Part shown: in pieces, positions 41,166 through 51,300 of the stretch | How positions within the stretch are numbered: the stretch's first letter is position 1 | How the letters are laid out: each line of letters opens with the position of its first letter | Assembly (NCBI RefSeq): GCF_023078455.1 | Contig: NZ_CP095740.1 | Coordinates: 372,001-436,000, forward strand | Length of the DNA: 64,000 bases | Source of the DNA: Luteibacter aegosomatis | GTDB lineage: Bacteria > Pseudomonadota > Gammaproteobacteria > Xanthomonadales > Rhodanobacteraceae | Reading direction: 5' to 3' | Position numbers and translations under genes: made by a program | The notes under the pieces: generated by a model | Told to the model about the DNA's origin: nothing | What the model saw: only the letters and a program-made list of their open reading frames with translations | Databases searched by the model: none

Positions 41166-42008
41166 GTGGGGGCGGGCATTCACGTGGACACGGCGGCGGG
41201 GGCGTCGCCACGCATCCTCGTCGTCGACGGGTCGAAGGTCGTGCGCCAGCTCATTTCGCGCGTGGTGCTGGCCGAAGTGCCCGGCGTCGAGATCGTGGGC
41301 GTATCCACCGGCTCCGAGGCGCAGGGCGAATTGCAGCGTGGCGTGTTCGACTTCGTCACCGTCGCGCTGCGCCTGTCCGACATGGACGGGCTCGAACTGG
41401 CGCGTTACGTGCGCGAATCGGCGCCGCAGATCTACATGCCCATCGTGGTGGTGTCCGGCGACGTCGAATCGCGCCTGCATCGTCGCGAGCTGGGCGAATA
41501 CGTCACCGACTACTTCGACAAGTCGCTCGGCTTCGAGGCCCTCGCGGAGTTCATCCGCGGCTACGTCGCGCCGGAAGGCGGGGCCGAGGGCGAAGTGCTC
41601 TACGTGGAAGACAGCCGCGTCGTGGCGCTCGCCACGCGGCGCATGATGGAAAAGTACGGCCTCACCGTGCACCACGTCATCAGCGCCGAGGATGCGCTCA
41701 GTCACCTGCGCGTCGCGCGGGCGCAGGGCGAGATCGGCGCCGACGTGGTGCTGACCGACGTGAGCCTCAAGGGCGAACTCACCGGGGGCGACCTCGTCGA
41801 GCGCATCCGCAACGAGTTCGGTTACGGAAAGGGCCGGCTGCCCACGCTGGTGATGACCGGCGACGAAAACCCGGCCAACCAGACGGCCCTGCTTCGCGCG
41901 GGCGCCAACGACCTGGTGGAAAAACCGGTGGAGGAAAAACTCCTGATCACCAAGCTGCTGTTCCAGCTGCGCGTCGCGCGGCACCTGCGCGAAAGGACGC
42001 ATGCGTGA
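41166..42008 (+). CDS. Tandem receiver-domain protein, first receiver degenerate
   Basis: A 280-residue protein of two CheY-like receiver domains and no output domain. GTG 41166. Domain 1 (about 15-135) has VVDGSKVVR, Lys in DYFDKSLG, but at the phosphoacceptor site reads [10 protein letters not shown], where Ala replaces the expected Asp. Domain 2 (about 143-270) has [18 protein letters not shown] with the Asp, VMTGDENP and VEKPVEE, so it should be phosphorylated. It begins nine bases past ftsX and overlaps ung by four bases. No histidine kinase gene is adjacent. The first domain is probably a pseudoreceiver that contacts a partner. Confidence 0.85.
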   Translation: MGAGIHVDTAAGASPRILVVDGSKVVRQLISRVVLAEVPGVEIVGVSTGSEAQGELQRGVFDFVTVALRLSDMDGLELARYVRESAPQIYMPIVVVSGDVESRLHRRELGEYVTDYFDKSLGFEALAEFIRGYVAPEGGAEGEVLYVEDSRVVALATRRMMEKYGLTVHHVISAEDALSHLRVARAQGEIGADVVLTDVSLKGELTGGDLVERIRNEFGYGKGRLPTLVMTGDENPANQTALLRAGANDLVEKPVEEKLLITKLLFQLRVARHLRERTHA

Positions 42009-42709
42009 ACGACCGCGTCAAACTCGAACCCTCGTGGAAGGAACGCATCGGTGCCTACCTCGACCGGCCCGACATGCAGGCCCTGTCGGCCTTCCTTCGC
42101 GACGAGAAGGCGCACGGCAAGGTCATCTACCCGCCGGGACCGGAGATCTTCAACGCCTTCACCCACACGCCGTTCGACCGCGTGCGCGTGGTGATCCTCG
42201 GGCAGGATCCGTATCACGGCCCGAACCAGGCGCATGGCCTCAGCTTCTCGGTGCGTCCCGGCGTGCGCGTGCCGCCGTCGCTGCAGAACATGTTCAAGGA
42301 AATCCACGACTGCCTGGGCATCGCGCCGCCGGACCATGGTTGCCTCACGCCGTGGGCCGACCGGGGCGTATTGCTGCTCAACGCGGTACTCACCGTCGAA
42401 GCCGGACTGGCCGCCTCGCACCAGGGCAAGGGCTGGGAAGGGTTCACCGACGCGGCCATCGACGCGCTCAACCGCGAGCGCGAAGGCCTGGTCTTCATGC
42501 TCTGGGGCAGCCACGCCCAGAAGAAGGGCCAACTGATCGACGGCAAGCGTCATTGCATCCTGCGCAGCGTGCACCCCTCGCCGCTGTCGGCGCACCGCGG
42601 CTTCATGGGCTGCGGCCACTTCGCCAAGGCCAACGCCTACCTCGAGTCGCGCGGCGAGCCACCCATCGACTGGTCGCTGCCGCGCCGCTCCGAGCTGGAA
42701 GCCGCTTAG
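42005..42709 (+). CDS. ung: Uracil-DNA glycosylase, family 1
   Basis: A 234-residue base-excision repair enzyme. GTG 42005 overlaps the preceding TGA. The catalytic water-activating Asp is in [32 protein letters not shown] and [11 protein letters not shown] are uracil pocket blocks; [11 protein letters not shown] holds the catalytic His and intercalating region. Length is typical. Its overlap with the receiver protein suggests an ftsE-ftsX-receiver-ung transcript. A family C repeat pair follows. Confidence 0.97.
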   Translation: MNDRVKLEPSWKERIGAYLDRPDMQALSAFLRDEKAHGKVIYPPGPEIFNAFTHTPFDRVRVVILGQDPYHGPNQAHGLSFSVRPGVRVPPSLQNMFKEIHDCLGIAPPDHGCLTPWADRGVLLLNAVLTVEAGLAASHQGKGWEGFTDAAIDALNREREGLVFMLWGSHAQKKGQLIDGKRHCILRSVHPSPLSAHRGFMGCGHFAKANAYLESRGEPPIDWSLPRRSELEAA

Positions 42710-42738
42710 GCCCGTTGACGCTTTACGGTGCCTGCCTC

Positions 42739-42840
42739 AAGACGCTGGGTTCCTGCCTTCGCAGGAACGACGTGAGGGGGCTTCACCGATGTTGACGCTG
42801 GTGGCTCGTCGTTCCTGCGAAGGCAGGAACCCAGCGTCTT
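42739..42840. repeat. Paired inverted palindromic repeat, family C
   Basis: Two perfect 34-bp inverted arms (42739-42772 and 42807-42840) with a 34-bp spacer. Compared with the copy at 5743-5845, the arm hairpin is TCCTGC/GCAGGA instead of CCCCGC or TCCCGC/GCGGGA; the pairing base has changed on both sides in step. Confidence 0.92.
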
Positions 42841-42879
42841 CCGTCCAGTTTTCGCGAAGCATGGCTCGGTCGATGGCAC

Positions 42880-44304
42880 CTATGCTTCGCGCTTCTTCGC
42901 CAGCCGCTTCTGCTGGTACGGGTAGAAGCGGTGTTCACGCAATTCGTGTTCGATTTCTTCCAGGCTCTTGCCCATCGTCTCGGGCACGAGGAAATAGACG
43001 AACGCCAGCGCACCCACCGAGATCGCCGCGTAGAGCCAGAAGGTGTGCGTGGCACCCAGCGAGGTCACGAGGGTGAGGGTGGTGAGCGTCACGATCAGGT
43101 CGAACGTCCAGTGGCTGAACGCGCCCAGGCTCGCGCCCTTGCCGCGCACGAAGAGCGGGTAGACCTCCGAGTTGATCAGCCAGATGCATACGCCGAAGCT
43201 GCCGCAGTTGAGCATCATGTAGGCGGCCAGGCAGCCCACGGTCACCCAGCGGCTGAAGTCGGTCGCCGGCCCCTGGCCCTGGAACAGCCAGCCCATCACC
43301 ACCAGGGCCACGATCGAGCCGGGGATCATCCACAGCAGGTAGCTGCGCCGGCCGATGCGGTCGACCAGGAAGCTGCCGATCACCGTCATCACCACCACTA
43401 GCACCGTGCTCGCGCCGGTACCCAGCACGGCCGCTTCATCGGAGAAGCCCGCCTTGGTGAGGATGGTGGGTGCGTAATAGATGAGCGCGTTGTTGCCGGT
43501 GATCTGCGAGAACATCGAAATACCCGCGCCGACGATCACCGCCGGGCGGATCCAGGGTTTGGTGATGTCCTTCCAGCTTCCGGTGGGTTCCTTCTGCGCC
43601 ACCGTCTCGATCTCGGCCACTTCCGCGCGCGCCGCCGAAGCGCTGCCGCGCACGCGCTCCAGCACGCGCAGGGCGTCGTCCTTGCGGTGTTCCGCCACGA
43701 GCCAGCGCGGGCTTTCCGGTAGCCACGCCATGCCCCCCAGCAGGATCACGGCGGGCACGACGCCCAGGCCGAACATCCAGCGCCAATGCTCGCCGAACAC
43801 GAAGCCGGTGAAGTAGGCCACGGTGATGCCGAACACCACCATGAACTGGAACAGCGTCACCATCTTGCCGCGATGCTTCGACGGCGCGACCTCGGCGATG
43901 TACACCGGAATGATCTGCGTGGAACTGCCCGCGGAAAGGCCCAGCACGAACCGCGCGGCGACCAGCCAGCCCACGCTGGTCGCCATCGCCGAGGCGATCG
44001 ATCCGATCGCGAACACCACGCCCACGAAGATGACCATGCGCCGGCGGCCCAGGCGATCGGAGAACGGCCCCGTGGCGAGGCAGCCGAACAACGCGCCGAA
44101 GATGATCGCGCCGGTCACCAACTGCTTGGTGGTGTCGTCGAGCGCGAACTGCCGACCGAGGCCGAGCAGCGCCACGCCGATCACGCCGGTGTCGTAGCCG
44201 AACAGCAGGCCGCCGAGGGCGGCGATCACCGCGATGCCGACGACGATGCCGGTGGAGGAGGAGGCGGCGGTATCCGCCGGTTGGTCTGGGGTTACCGCGT
44301 GCAT
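42880..44304 (-). CDS. MFS sugar porter
   Basis: A 474-residue, twelve-segment transporter of the sugar porter family (GalP/XylE/AraE type), probably a monosaccharide:H+ symporter. ATG 44304 follows AGGGAG. Signatures: GYDTGVIG in segment 1, DRLGRRR in loop 2-3, LPESPRWLV, QITGNNALIYYAP in segment 7, DRIGRRS in loop 8-9 and PETMGKSLEEIE at the end (usual PETKG). The gene lies 25 bases downstream of a small-molecule kinase gene, fitting import followed by phosphorylation. Confidence 0.9.
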   Translation of the reverse strand: MHAVTPDQPADTAASSSTGIVVGIAVIAALGGLLFGYDTGVIGVALLGLGRQFALDDTTKQLVTGAIIFGALFGCLATGPFSDRLGRRRMVIFVGVVFAIGSIASAMATSVGWLVAARFVLGLSAGSSTQIIPVYIAEVAPSKHRGKMVTLFQFMVVFGITVAYFTGFVFGEHWRWMFGLGVVPAVILLGGMAWLPESPRWLVAEHRKDDALRVLERVRGSASAARAEVAEIETVAQKEPTGSWKDITKPWIRPAVIVGAGISMFSQITGNNALIYYAPTILTKAGFSDEAAVLGTGASTVLVVVMTVIGSFLVDRIGRRSYLLWMIPGSIVALVVMGWLFQGQGPATDFSRWVTVGCLAAYMMLNCGSFGVCIWLINSEVYPLFVRGKGASLGAFSHWTFDLIVTLTTLTLVTSLGATHTFWLYAAISVGALAFVYFLVPETMGKSLEEIEHELREHRFYPYQQKRLAKKREA

Positions 44305-44329
44305 GCAAGACTCCCTGGTTGATGTCGTG

Positions 44330-44962
44330 TCATGACGCCACCCAGGCACCCAGGCGAACGTGGAAGTCCGCGTGGCGCGCCGTGGCGGCGATGCGGCGAG
44401 CGTTCGGCTCGTCGGTGTGTTCGATCCAGTCGAGCGCTGCCTGGCGGTCGCGGCCGTAGCGCATGTGACGTTCCAACAGTTGGGCGCGGCGTTGCGCGTC
44501 GTCCACCTCGACGAACCACGTCTCGTCGAGCAGCCCGCGCACGTCCGCCCAGGCGTCGTCCTCCATCAGGAGGTAATTGCCCTCCGTGACGACCAGCCGC
44601 GCCTCGGCGGGAACCGGTATCTCACCGGCGATGGGTTCCTCGATCTCTCGGTGGAACGCCGGGGCATACACCGTCTCCCCCGCCACCGGCGAACGGAGCC
44701 GCCGGAGCAGGGCGACGTAGCCTGCGGCATCGAAGGTATCGGGCGCCCCCTTGCGGGCGGCTCGGCCGAGGCGGCGCAGCTCGGCGTTGGCCAGGTGGAA
44801 GCCGTCCATCGGCACCCCGACGGCCAGATCGCCCAGCTCGGCGAGGAGGGCTGCCGTCAGGGTGGATTTCCCGGCCCCCGGCAATCCGGCGATCCCGAGG
44901 ATGCGCCGCCCACCCTTGACCAGCAGTGCATCGAGTCGTTCGCGGACATTTGGATCGATCAT
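44330..44962 (-). CDS. P-loop nucleoside/sugar kinase, uridine kinase-like (YggC/FrcK type)
   Basis: A 210-residue P-loop kinase of the phosphoribulokinase/uridine kinase/pantothenate kinase fold. ATG 44962 opens MIDPNVRERLDALL. Walker A is GLPGAGKST (residues 24-32); PMDGFHLANAEL is the substrate-binding Asp-Gly-Phe-His block; VVTEGNYLLMED carries the Walker B-like strand; ERHMRYGRDRQAALDWIEHTDEPNA contains the lid residues. Relatives near sugar transporters (FrcK) are thought to phosphorylate sugars. Pairing with the MFS gene supports this, but the substrate is unproven. Confidence 0.75.
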   Translation of the reverse strand: MIDPNVRERLDALLVKGGRRILGIAGLPGAGKSTLTAALLAELGDLAVGVPMDGFHLANAELRRLGRAARKGAPDTFDAAGYVALLRRLRSPVAGETVYAPAFHREIEEPIAGEIPVPAEARLVVTEGNYLLMEDDAWADVRGLLDETWFVEVDDAQRRAQLLERHMRYGRDRQAALDWIEHTDEPNARRIAATARHADFHVRLGAWVAS

Positions 44963-45070
44963 AACGACGGACCGTAGCACTGCCGACGGTGTACGGTCGA
45001 TAAAAAAGCGAGTGGCTGTAACCCGTGGTCGCCGTAGGGCGAATAGTTCCTGAACCGAGAGGTACAGCTA

Positions 45071-45099
45071 TTGACCCAGGTGGGTCATTTCTGTACTAT
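45071..45099 (+). promoter_or_regulatory. rpoH promoter with embedded palindrome
   Basis: TTGACC at 45071-45076 and TACTAT at 45094-45099 are 17 bases apart, a good sigma70 promoter, with the expected start near 45106. A perfect 14-bp palindrome GACCCAGGTGGGTC at 45073-45086 overlaps the -35 box and spacer, where a repressor could block polymerase. Confidence 0.75.
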
Positions 45100-45127
45100 G
45101 GCGTACAGATAAAGCCGAACGAACTTC

Positions 45128-45168
45128 GGCAGGGGTTAGCAGTCCCATGGTGGGACTGCTAATCTGCC
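45128..45168 (+). promoter_or_regulatory. Long stem-loop in the rpoH leader
   Basis: The inner stem is 12 bp, perfect (45136-45147 with 45151-45162, loop TGG), extended by GGCAG/CTGCC (45128-45132 and 45164-45168) across a small internal loop. It lies between the promoter and the ribosome binding site AGGAGG (about 45180). Leader structures control RpoH translation in E. coli and others, though usually by covering the start region; this one leaves it open in the simplest fold. Confidence 0.75.
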
Positions 45169-45193
45169 CCAAGACTTTCAGGAGGTTCCACAC

Positions 45194-46054
<861 letters not shown>

Positions 46055-46076
46055 GGCGAAGAACGGCGTACCATCC

Positions 46077-46104
46077 GAAAACGGCCCCCTCGGGGGCCGT
46101 TTTC
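46077..46104 (+). terminator. Intrinsic terminator after rpoH
   Basis: Stem ACGGCCCC/GGGGCCGT with a short loop, four A before and four T after, 23 bases past the stop codon. Confidence 0.92.
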
Positions 46105-46133
46105 CGTTGTCCGACACGTGGAGAGGATCGAGG

Positions 46134-46820
46134 ATGCCCAGGGCCCTGGTCATCGAAGACGATGAAGTGACCGCCCGCGACATCGTCGCGGAACTCGGTG
46201 CGCACGGGTTGACCGCCGATTGGGTGGCCAACGGCCGCGAAGGCCTGAACCGCGCCCTGGCCGACGGCTACGACATCATCACCCTCGACCGCATGCTGCC
46301 CGGCATGGACGGCATCGACGTGGTGTCCGAACTGCGCAAGCGGGCGGTGGATACGCCCGTGCTGATGATCAGCGCATTGTCCGACGTGGACGAACGCGTG
46401 CGCGGCCTGCGCGCCGGCGGCGACGACTACCTCACCAAGCCCTTCTCGCCCGACGAGTTGGCCGCGCGCGCCGAAGTGCTGCTGCGCCGCCGTCGGCGGG
46501 CGAACGGCGGCGAGGAAACGCGCCTGCGCGTGGGCGACCTCGAACTCGACCTGGTCCGGCACAATGCCCTGCGCCAGGGGCAGCCGCTCACCCTGTTGCC
46601 CACCGAATTCCGCCTGCTGGAATTCCTCATGCGCAACGCGGGCCAGGTGGTGACCCGGCAGATGATCTTCGAGCACGTGTGGGGTTTCCATTTCGATCCG
46701 GGCACCAACGTGATCGACGTCCATATCGGCCGCCTCCGTCGCAAGATCGACGGTGCCGGCCAAGCGCCGCTCATCCGCACGGTGCGCGGCTCGGGGTACA
46801 CCCTTGCGCCCGCTGACTGA
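46134..46820 (+). CDS. OmpR-family response regulator
   Basis: A 228-residue two-component regulator. ATG 46134 is just after GAGAGGATCGAGG. Receiver: VIEDDEVT acidic pair, IITLDRMLPGMDG with the phosphoacceptor Asp, DDYLTKPFSPDEL with the conserved Lys. The C-terminal winged helix (RLRVGDLELDLVRH to TVRGSGYTL) contains the recognition segment VIDVHIGRLRRKID. It overlaps the sensor kinase gene by 17 bases if that starts at TTG 46804. The pair lies upstream of the RND efflux operon in the same direction and might control it. Confidence 0.93.
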   Translation: MPRALVIEDDEVTARDIVAELGAHGLTADWVANGREGLNRALADGYDIITLDRMLPGMDGIDVVSELRKRAVDTPVLMISALSDVDERVRGLRAGGDDYLTKPFSPDELAARAEVLLRRRRRANGGEETRLRVGDLELDLVRHNALRQGQPLTLLPTEFRLLEFLMRNAGQVVTRQMIFEHVWGFHFDPGTNVIDVHIGRLRRKIDGAGQAPLIRTVRGSGYTLAPAD

Positions 46821-48186
46821 CGCCTGGCGTTCGGCCACCTCGCGCCTGATCATCATCTACGGCGCGCTCTTCGCCATCTGGTGCGTGGTGCTGCTGGGCG
46901 TGGTGCAGTGGGAGGCGTCGCGCTATCTCTCCAGCGTGGTCGACCAGATGCTCGCCGCCCGCATCCACTACCTCGAGCGCACCGACCAGAGCCGGCTGCG
47001 CGACACGGTGGACGCCGCCGGCGCGATCGATTCGCAGGGCTACATGTGGGCGGGTCTGTTCGACGCGAAAGGCAACCGCCTCGCCGGCAGCATCGCGCGC
47101 ATCCCGAAGGAGCTGACCGACGACGGCGTGGCGCGCCCGCTCGAAGCCGGCCTGGCCGACCTCACCCGCGAAGGCGATTCGCGCACCCGCGCCACGGCCC
47201 GCACGCGCGCCGTGGCGCAGACGTTGCCCAGCGGCGAACGCCTCGTGGTGGCCAAGGAGAGCGCGGCCATCGACGGCATCGGCGTGATCATCCGCCGCGG
47301 CGTACTCTGGGGCCTGACGCTCACCCTCATTCCCGGCCTGCTCGGCGGCATCCTCATCGCCAGGGCGCCGGCGCGGCGCGTGCGTGCCATCCAGCAGGCG
47401 ATGGAACCCATCCGCGAGGGCGATCTCAGCGTGCGCCTGCCGATCAGCCGTGCGAACGACGAGGTCGACCTCCTGGCCGGTACCGTCAACACCACGCTCG
47501 ACGAGATCGAGCGGCTGCTGGGCGAGGTCAAGGGTGTCACCGACAATATCGCCCACGACCTGCGTACGCCGCTCACCCGCATGCGCACGCGGTTGTATCG
47601 TCTTCAACAGCAGTTCGAGGGACGGCCCGAGGGGCAACAGCTCGACGATTGCGTGGCCGAGATCGATACCGTGCTGGCGCGCTTCCGCGCACTGCTGCGC
47701 GTGTCCGAGCTGGAAGACCGCCAGCGCAGCGCCTGCTTCGAGGCCATGGACCTGGGCGGTGTCTTGCGCAACGTGCACGAGTTCTACGCCCCCCTGGCCG
47801 AGGATCGAAGCCAGGTCTTCCAGTTGAGCATCGGGCCGTTGCCGAGCCTGCGCGGCGATCCGCAGCTGATGTTCGAAGCCCTGGCGAACCTCGTGGGCAA
47901 CGCCATCAAGTTCACGCCGAACGGCGGCGCCATCCACCTGGCGGCGCTCACCGACCCGACCGGCGACGCCCGCGTGGACATCGCCGATACCGGCCCGGGC
48001 ATTCCCCCGGACGAGCGCGAAGCGATCTTCCGGCGCTTCTACCGCGGCGACGACACCCGCTCCAAGCCAGGTTGCGGACTGGGCCTGGCCATCGTCAGCG
48101 CCATCGTGCGCCTGCATGGGTATTCGTTGTCGGTGGGTGGAAACGAGCGGGGCGCGGTATTTTCGGTGATCTGCCCGGCCGACTGA
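46804..48186 (+). CDS. Sensor histidine kinase partner of the OmpR-type regulator
   Basis: A 460-residue membrane kinase if it begins at TTG 46804 inside the regulator end; ATG 46753 in frame would add 17 residues. A membrane segment (LIIIYGALFAIWCVVLLGVV), a periplasmic domain of about 130 residues and a second segment (GVLWGLTLTLIPGLLGGILI) precede a HAMP linker. HisKA carries NIAHDLRTPLTRM; the ATPase has the N box NLVGNAIKF, G1 DTGPGIP, F box IFRRFYRGDDT and G2 GCGLGLAIV. Topology is EnvZ/PhoQ-like; the signal is unknown. Confidence 0.9.
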   Translation: MRPLTDAWRSATSRLIIIYGALFAIWCVVLLGVVQWEASRYLSSVVDQMLAARIHYLERTDQSRLRDTVDAAGAIDSQGYMWAGLFDAKGNRLAGSIARIPKELTDDGVARPLEAGLADLTREGDSRTRATARTRAVAQTLPSGERLVVAKESAAIDGIGVIIRRGVLWGLTLTLIPGLLGGILIARAPARRVRAIQQAMEPIREGDLSVRLPISRANDEVDLLAGTVNTTLDEIERLLGEVKGVTDNIAHDLRTPLTRMRTRLYRLQQQFEGRPEGQQLDDCVAEIDTVLARFRALLRVSELEDRQRSACFEAMDLGGVLRNVHEFYAPLAEDRSQVFQLSIGPLPSLRGDPQLMFEALANLVGNAIKFTPNGGAIHLAALTDPTGDARVDIADTGPGIPPDEREAIFRRFYRGDDTRSKPGCGLGLAIVSAIVRLHGYSLSVGGNERGAVFSVICPAD

Positions 48187-48190
48187 GGCG

Positions 48191-48223
48191 CGGGCTAACC
48201 CATTAGCCCGGCGGCGATTTTTT
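48191..48223 (+). terminator. Probable terminator after the histidine kinase gene
   Basis: Stem CGGGCTAA/TTAGCCCG with loop CCCA, then a GC-rich stretch and six T, a few bases past the kinase stop codon. The spacing from stem to T tract is longer than ideal. Confidence 0.55.
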
Positions 48224-48321
48224 GCCGATGTACCCAGCCTAAACAAAACTTAACTTCGCCTGGCGAAGGCGACGGCGCAAAATCCGCCGCGACGCAACAT
48301 CGCGCACGGAATCCGTCCCCC

Positions 48322-51300
48322 ATGATTGGCATCGTCCGGATCGCACTCCAGCGGCCGTATACCTTCGTCGTCCTCGCCTTGCTGATCCTCATCGTGGGTC
48401 CGCTCGCCGCCCTGCGCACGCCGACGGATATCTTCCCCGACATCAAGATCCCGGTGATCGCGGTCGTGTGGCAGTACAACGGCCTGCCGCCCGATCAGAT
48501 GGTGGGTCGCGTGTCGTCGCCGTTCGAGCGCGTACTCACCACCACGGTGAACGACGTGGAGCACATCGAAGCCAGCTCGATCCAGGGCTTCGGCATCATC
48601 AAGATCTTCTTCCAGCCGACGGTGGACATCCGCACCGCGAACGCCCAGGTGACCGCCGTCGCGCAGACGCTGCTGCGTCAGTTGCCGCAAGGCACCACGC
48701 CGCCGCTGATCCTCAACTACAACGCGTCCACGGTGCCGATCATCCAGCTCGCGCTGTCCGGCAAGGGGCTGACCGAGCAGAACCTCGGCGACCTCGGCCT
48801 GAACATCATCCGTCCGCAGCTGACCTCGGTGCCGGGTGCCGCGATCCCCTATCCGTTCGGCGGCAAGACGCGCCAGGTGCAGATCGACATCGATCCGCCC
48901 GCCCTGCAGGCACGCGGACTGTCGGCCCAGGACGTGGCGAACGCGCTCGCGGCGCAGAACCTCATCACGCCCGTGGGTACGCAGAAGATCGGCGAGTACG
49001 AGTACACGCTCCAGCTCAACAATTCGCCGTCCGACATCAACGAGCTCGGCAACCTGCCGATCAAGAGCGTCAACGGCGCCACGGTATTCATCCGCGACGT
49101 GGCCCACGTGCGCGACGGCGCGCCGCCGCAGACCAACATCGTGCACGTGGACGGCAATCGCTCGGTGCTGATCACCGTGCTCAAGAACGGCTCCGCCTCC
49201 ACCCTGGCGATCATCCAGGGCATCAAGGACCGCGTGAAGAGCATGAAGGACGCGCTGCCCGAGGCGTTGACGATCGCGCCGATCGGCGACCAGTCGCTGT
49301 TCGTCAGCGGCGCCATCGCCGGCGTGGCCCGCGAAGGCGTGATCGCCGCCGCGCTCACCAGCCTCATGATCCTGTTGTTCCTCGGCAGCTGGCGCTCGAC
49401 GGTGATCATCGCCACGTCCATCCCGCTGGCGATCCTCGGCTCCATCGCGATGCTTTCCGCGTTCGGCGAGACGATGAACATCATGACCCTGGGCGGCCTC
49501 GCGCTGGCGGTGGGCATCCTCGTCGACGACGCCACGGTGACCATCGAGAACATCAACTGGCACCTGGAACACGGCAAGGACGTCGAGACGGCCATCCTCG
49601 ACGGCGCGGCGCAGATCGTGACGCCGGCCTTCGTGTCGCTGCTGTGCATCTGCATCGTGTTCGTGCCCATGTTCTTCCTCGAGGGCGTGGCGCGCTTCCT
49701 CTTCGTGCCGATGGCCGAAGCGGTGATGTTCGCGATGATCTGCTCCTTCATCCTCTCGCGCACCCTGGTGCCGACGATGGCGAAGTACCTGCTCAAGCCG
49801 CACGGCCACGACGATCCGCACGGCGACCAGCGCACGCCGTCGCGCAATCCGCTGGTGCGTTTCCAGCGCGGCTTCGAGGCCCGTTTCGAGCGATTCCGCG
49901 AGAGTTACCACGGGTTGCTCGACCTGGCCCTGGCCCATCGCAAGGTGTTCACCATCGGCTTCATGGCCTTCGTGCTGCTGTCGTTCCTGCTGGTGCCGGC
50001 ACTGGGCCGGAACTTCTTCCCGGCGGTGGATTCCGGCCAGATCCTCATGCACGTGCGCGCGCCCGTCGGCACGCGCGTGGAAGAAACCGCCAACCTGTTC
50101 GCGGCGGTCACCAAGGAAGTACGCCGTGTCATCCCGCCGGAGGAATTGGGCACGGTCGTGGACAACATGGGCCTGTCGTCCTCGGGCATCAACAACACCT
50201 ACAACAACACCGGCACGATCGGCTCCCAGGACGGCGACATCCAGATCTCCCTGAAGGAAGATCACCGTCCCACGGCCGATTACGTGCGCGAGCTGCGCGA
50301 AAAGCTGCCGCGCCTGTTTCCGACGGCGACGTTCTCCTTCCCGCCGGCGGACATCATCAGCCAGATCCTCAACTTCGGATCGCCCGCGCCGATCGACCTG
50401 CAGGTACGCGGCCCGAACGTGTCGGCCAACTTCGCGTACGCCTCGAAGCTGCTGCGGGAGATTCGCCGCGTGCCGGGCGTGGTCGACGCGCGCATCCAGC
50501 AGTCGCAGGCCAGTCCCGGTTTCAACGTGGACGTGGACCGCAGCCGTGCGCAGCAGGTGGGCATCACCGAGCGTGACGTCACCAGCAGCCTGGGCGTGAA
50601 CCTCGCCGGTTCCAGCCAGATCGCCCCGACCTTCTGGCTCAATCCGGACAACGGCGTGTCGTACCCCATCGTGATGCAGACGCCGCAATACAGCATCGAC
50701 AGCCTGCCCGACCTCGCCAACGTGCCGATCAGCGCCAGCAGCGGCAACGGCGGATCGCAGATCCTCGGCGGCCTGGCGAACTTCACGCGGACGACCACCA
50801 GCGCCGTCGTCAGCCAGTACAACATCCAGTCGATGGTGGAAATCTTCGCGACCACGCAGGATCGCGACCTCGGCGCGGTGGCCGCCGACATCCAGAAGAT
50901 CATCGACGCGCACAAGAAAGACCTGCCCAAGGCCTCCAGCACCGCGCTGCTCGGCCAGGTGCAGACGATGAACAGCGCCTTCTCGGGCCTGATCCTCGGC
51001 CTGATCGGTGCGATCGTGCTGATCTACCTGCTGATCGTGGTGAACTTCCAGTCGTGGAGCGATCCGTTCGTGATCGTCACCGCGCTGCCCGCCGCCATCG
51101 CCGGCATCATCTGGATACTGTTCGCCACCCACACCACGCTATCGGTGCCCGCGCTCACCGGCGCCATCATGTGCATGGGCGTGGCCACGGCCAACTCGAT
51201 CCTGGTGGTGAGCTTCTGCCGCGAGCGCCTGGCCGAAACCGGCGACGCGGTGAAGGCCGCGCTCGAGGGTGGTTTCGTCCGCTTCCGTCCGGTGCTGATG

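Noticed and set aside
48250..51132. A 960-codon frame opposite the RND pump gene
   Set aside because: Antisense of a long conserved gene; product rich in His, Asp and Arg with no family pattern.
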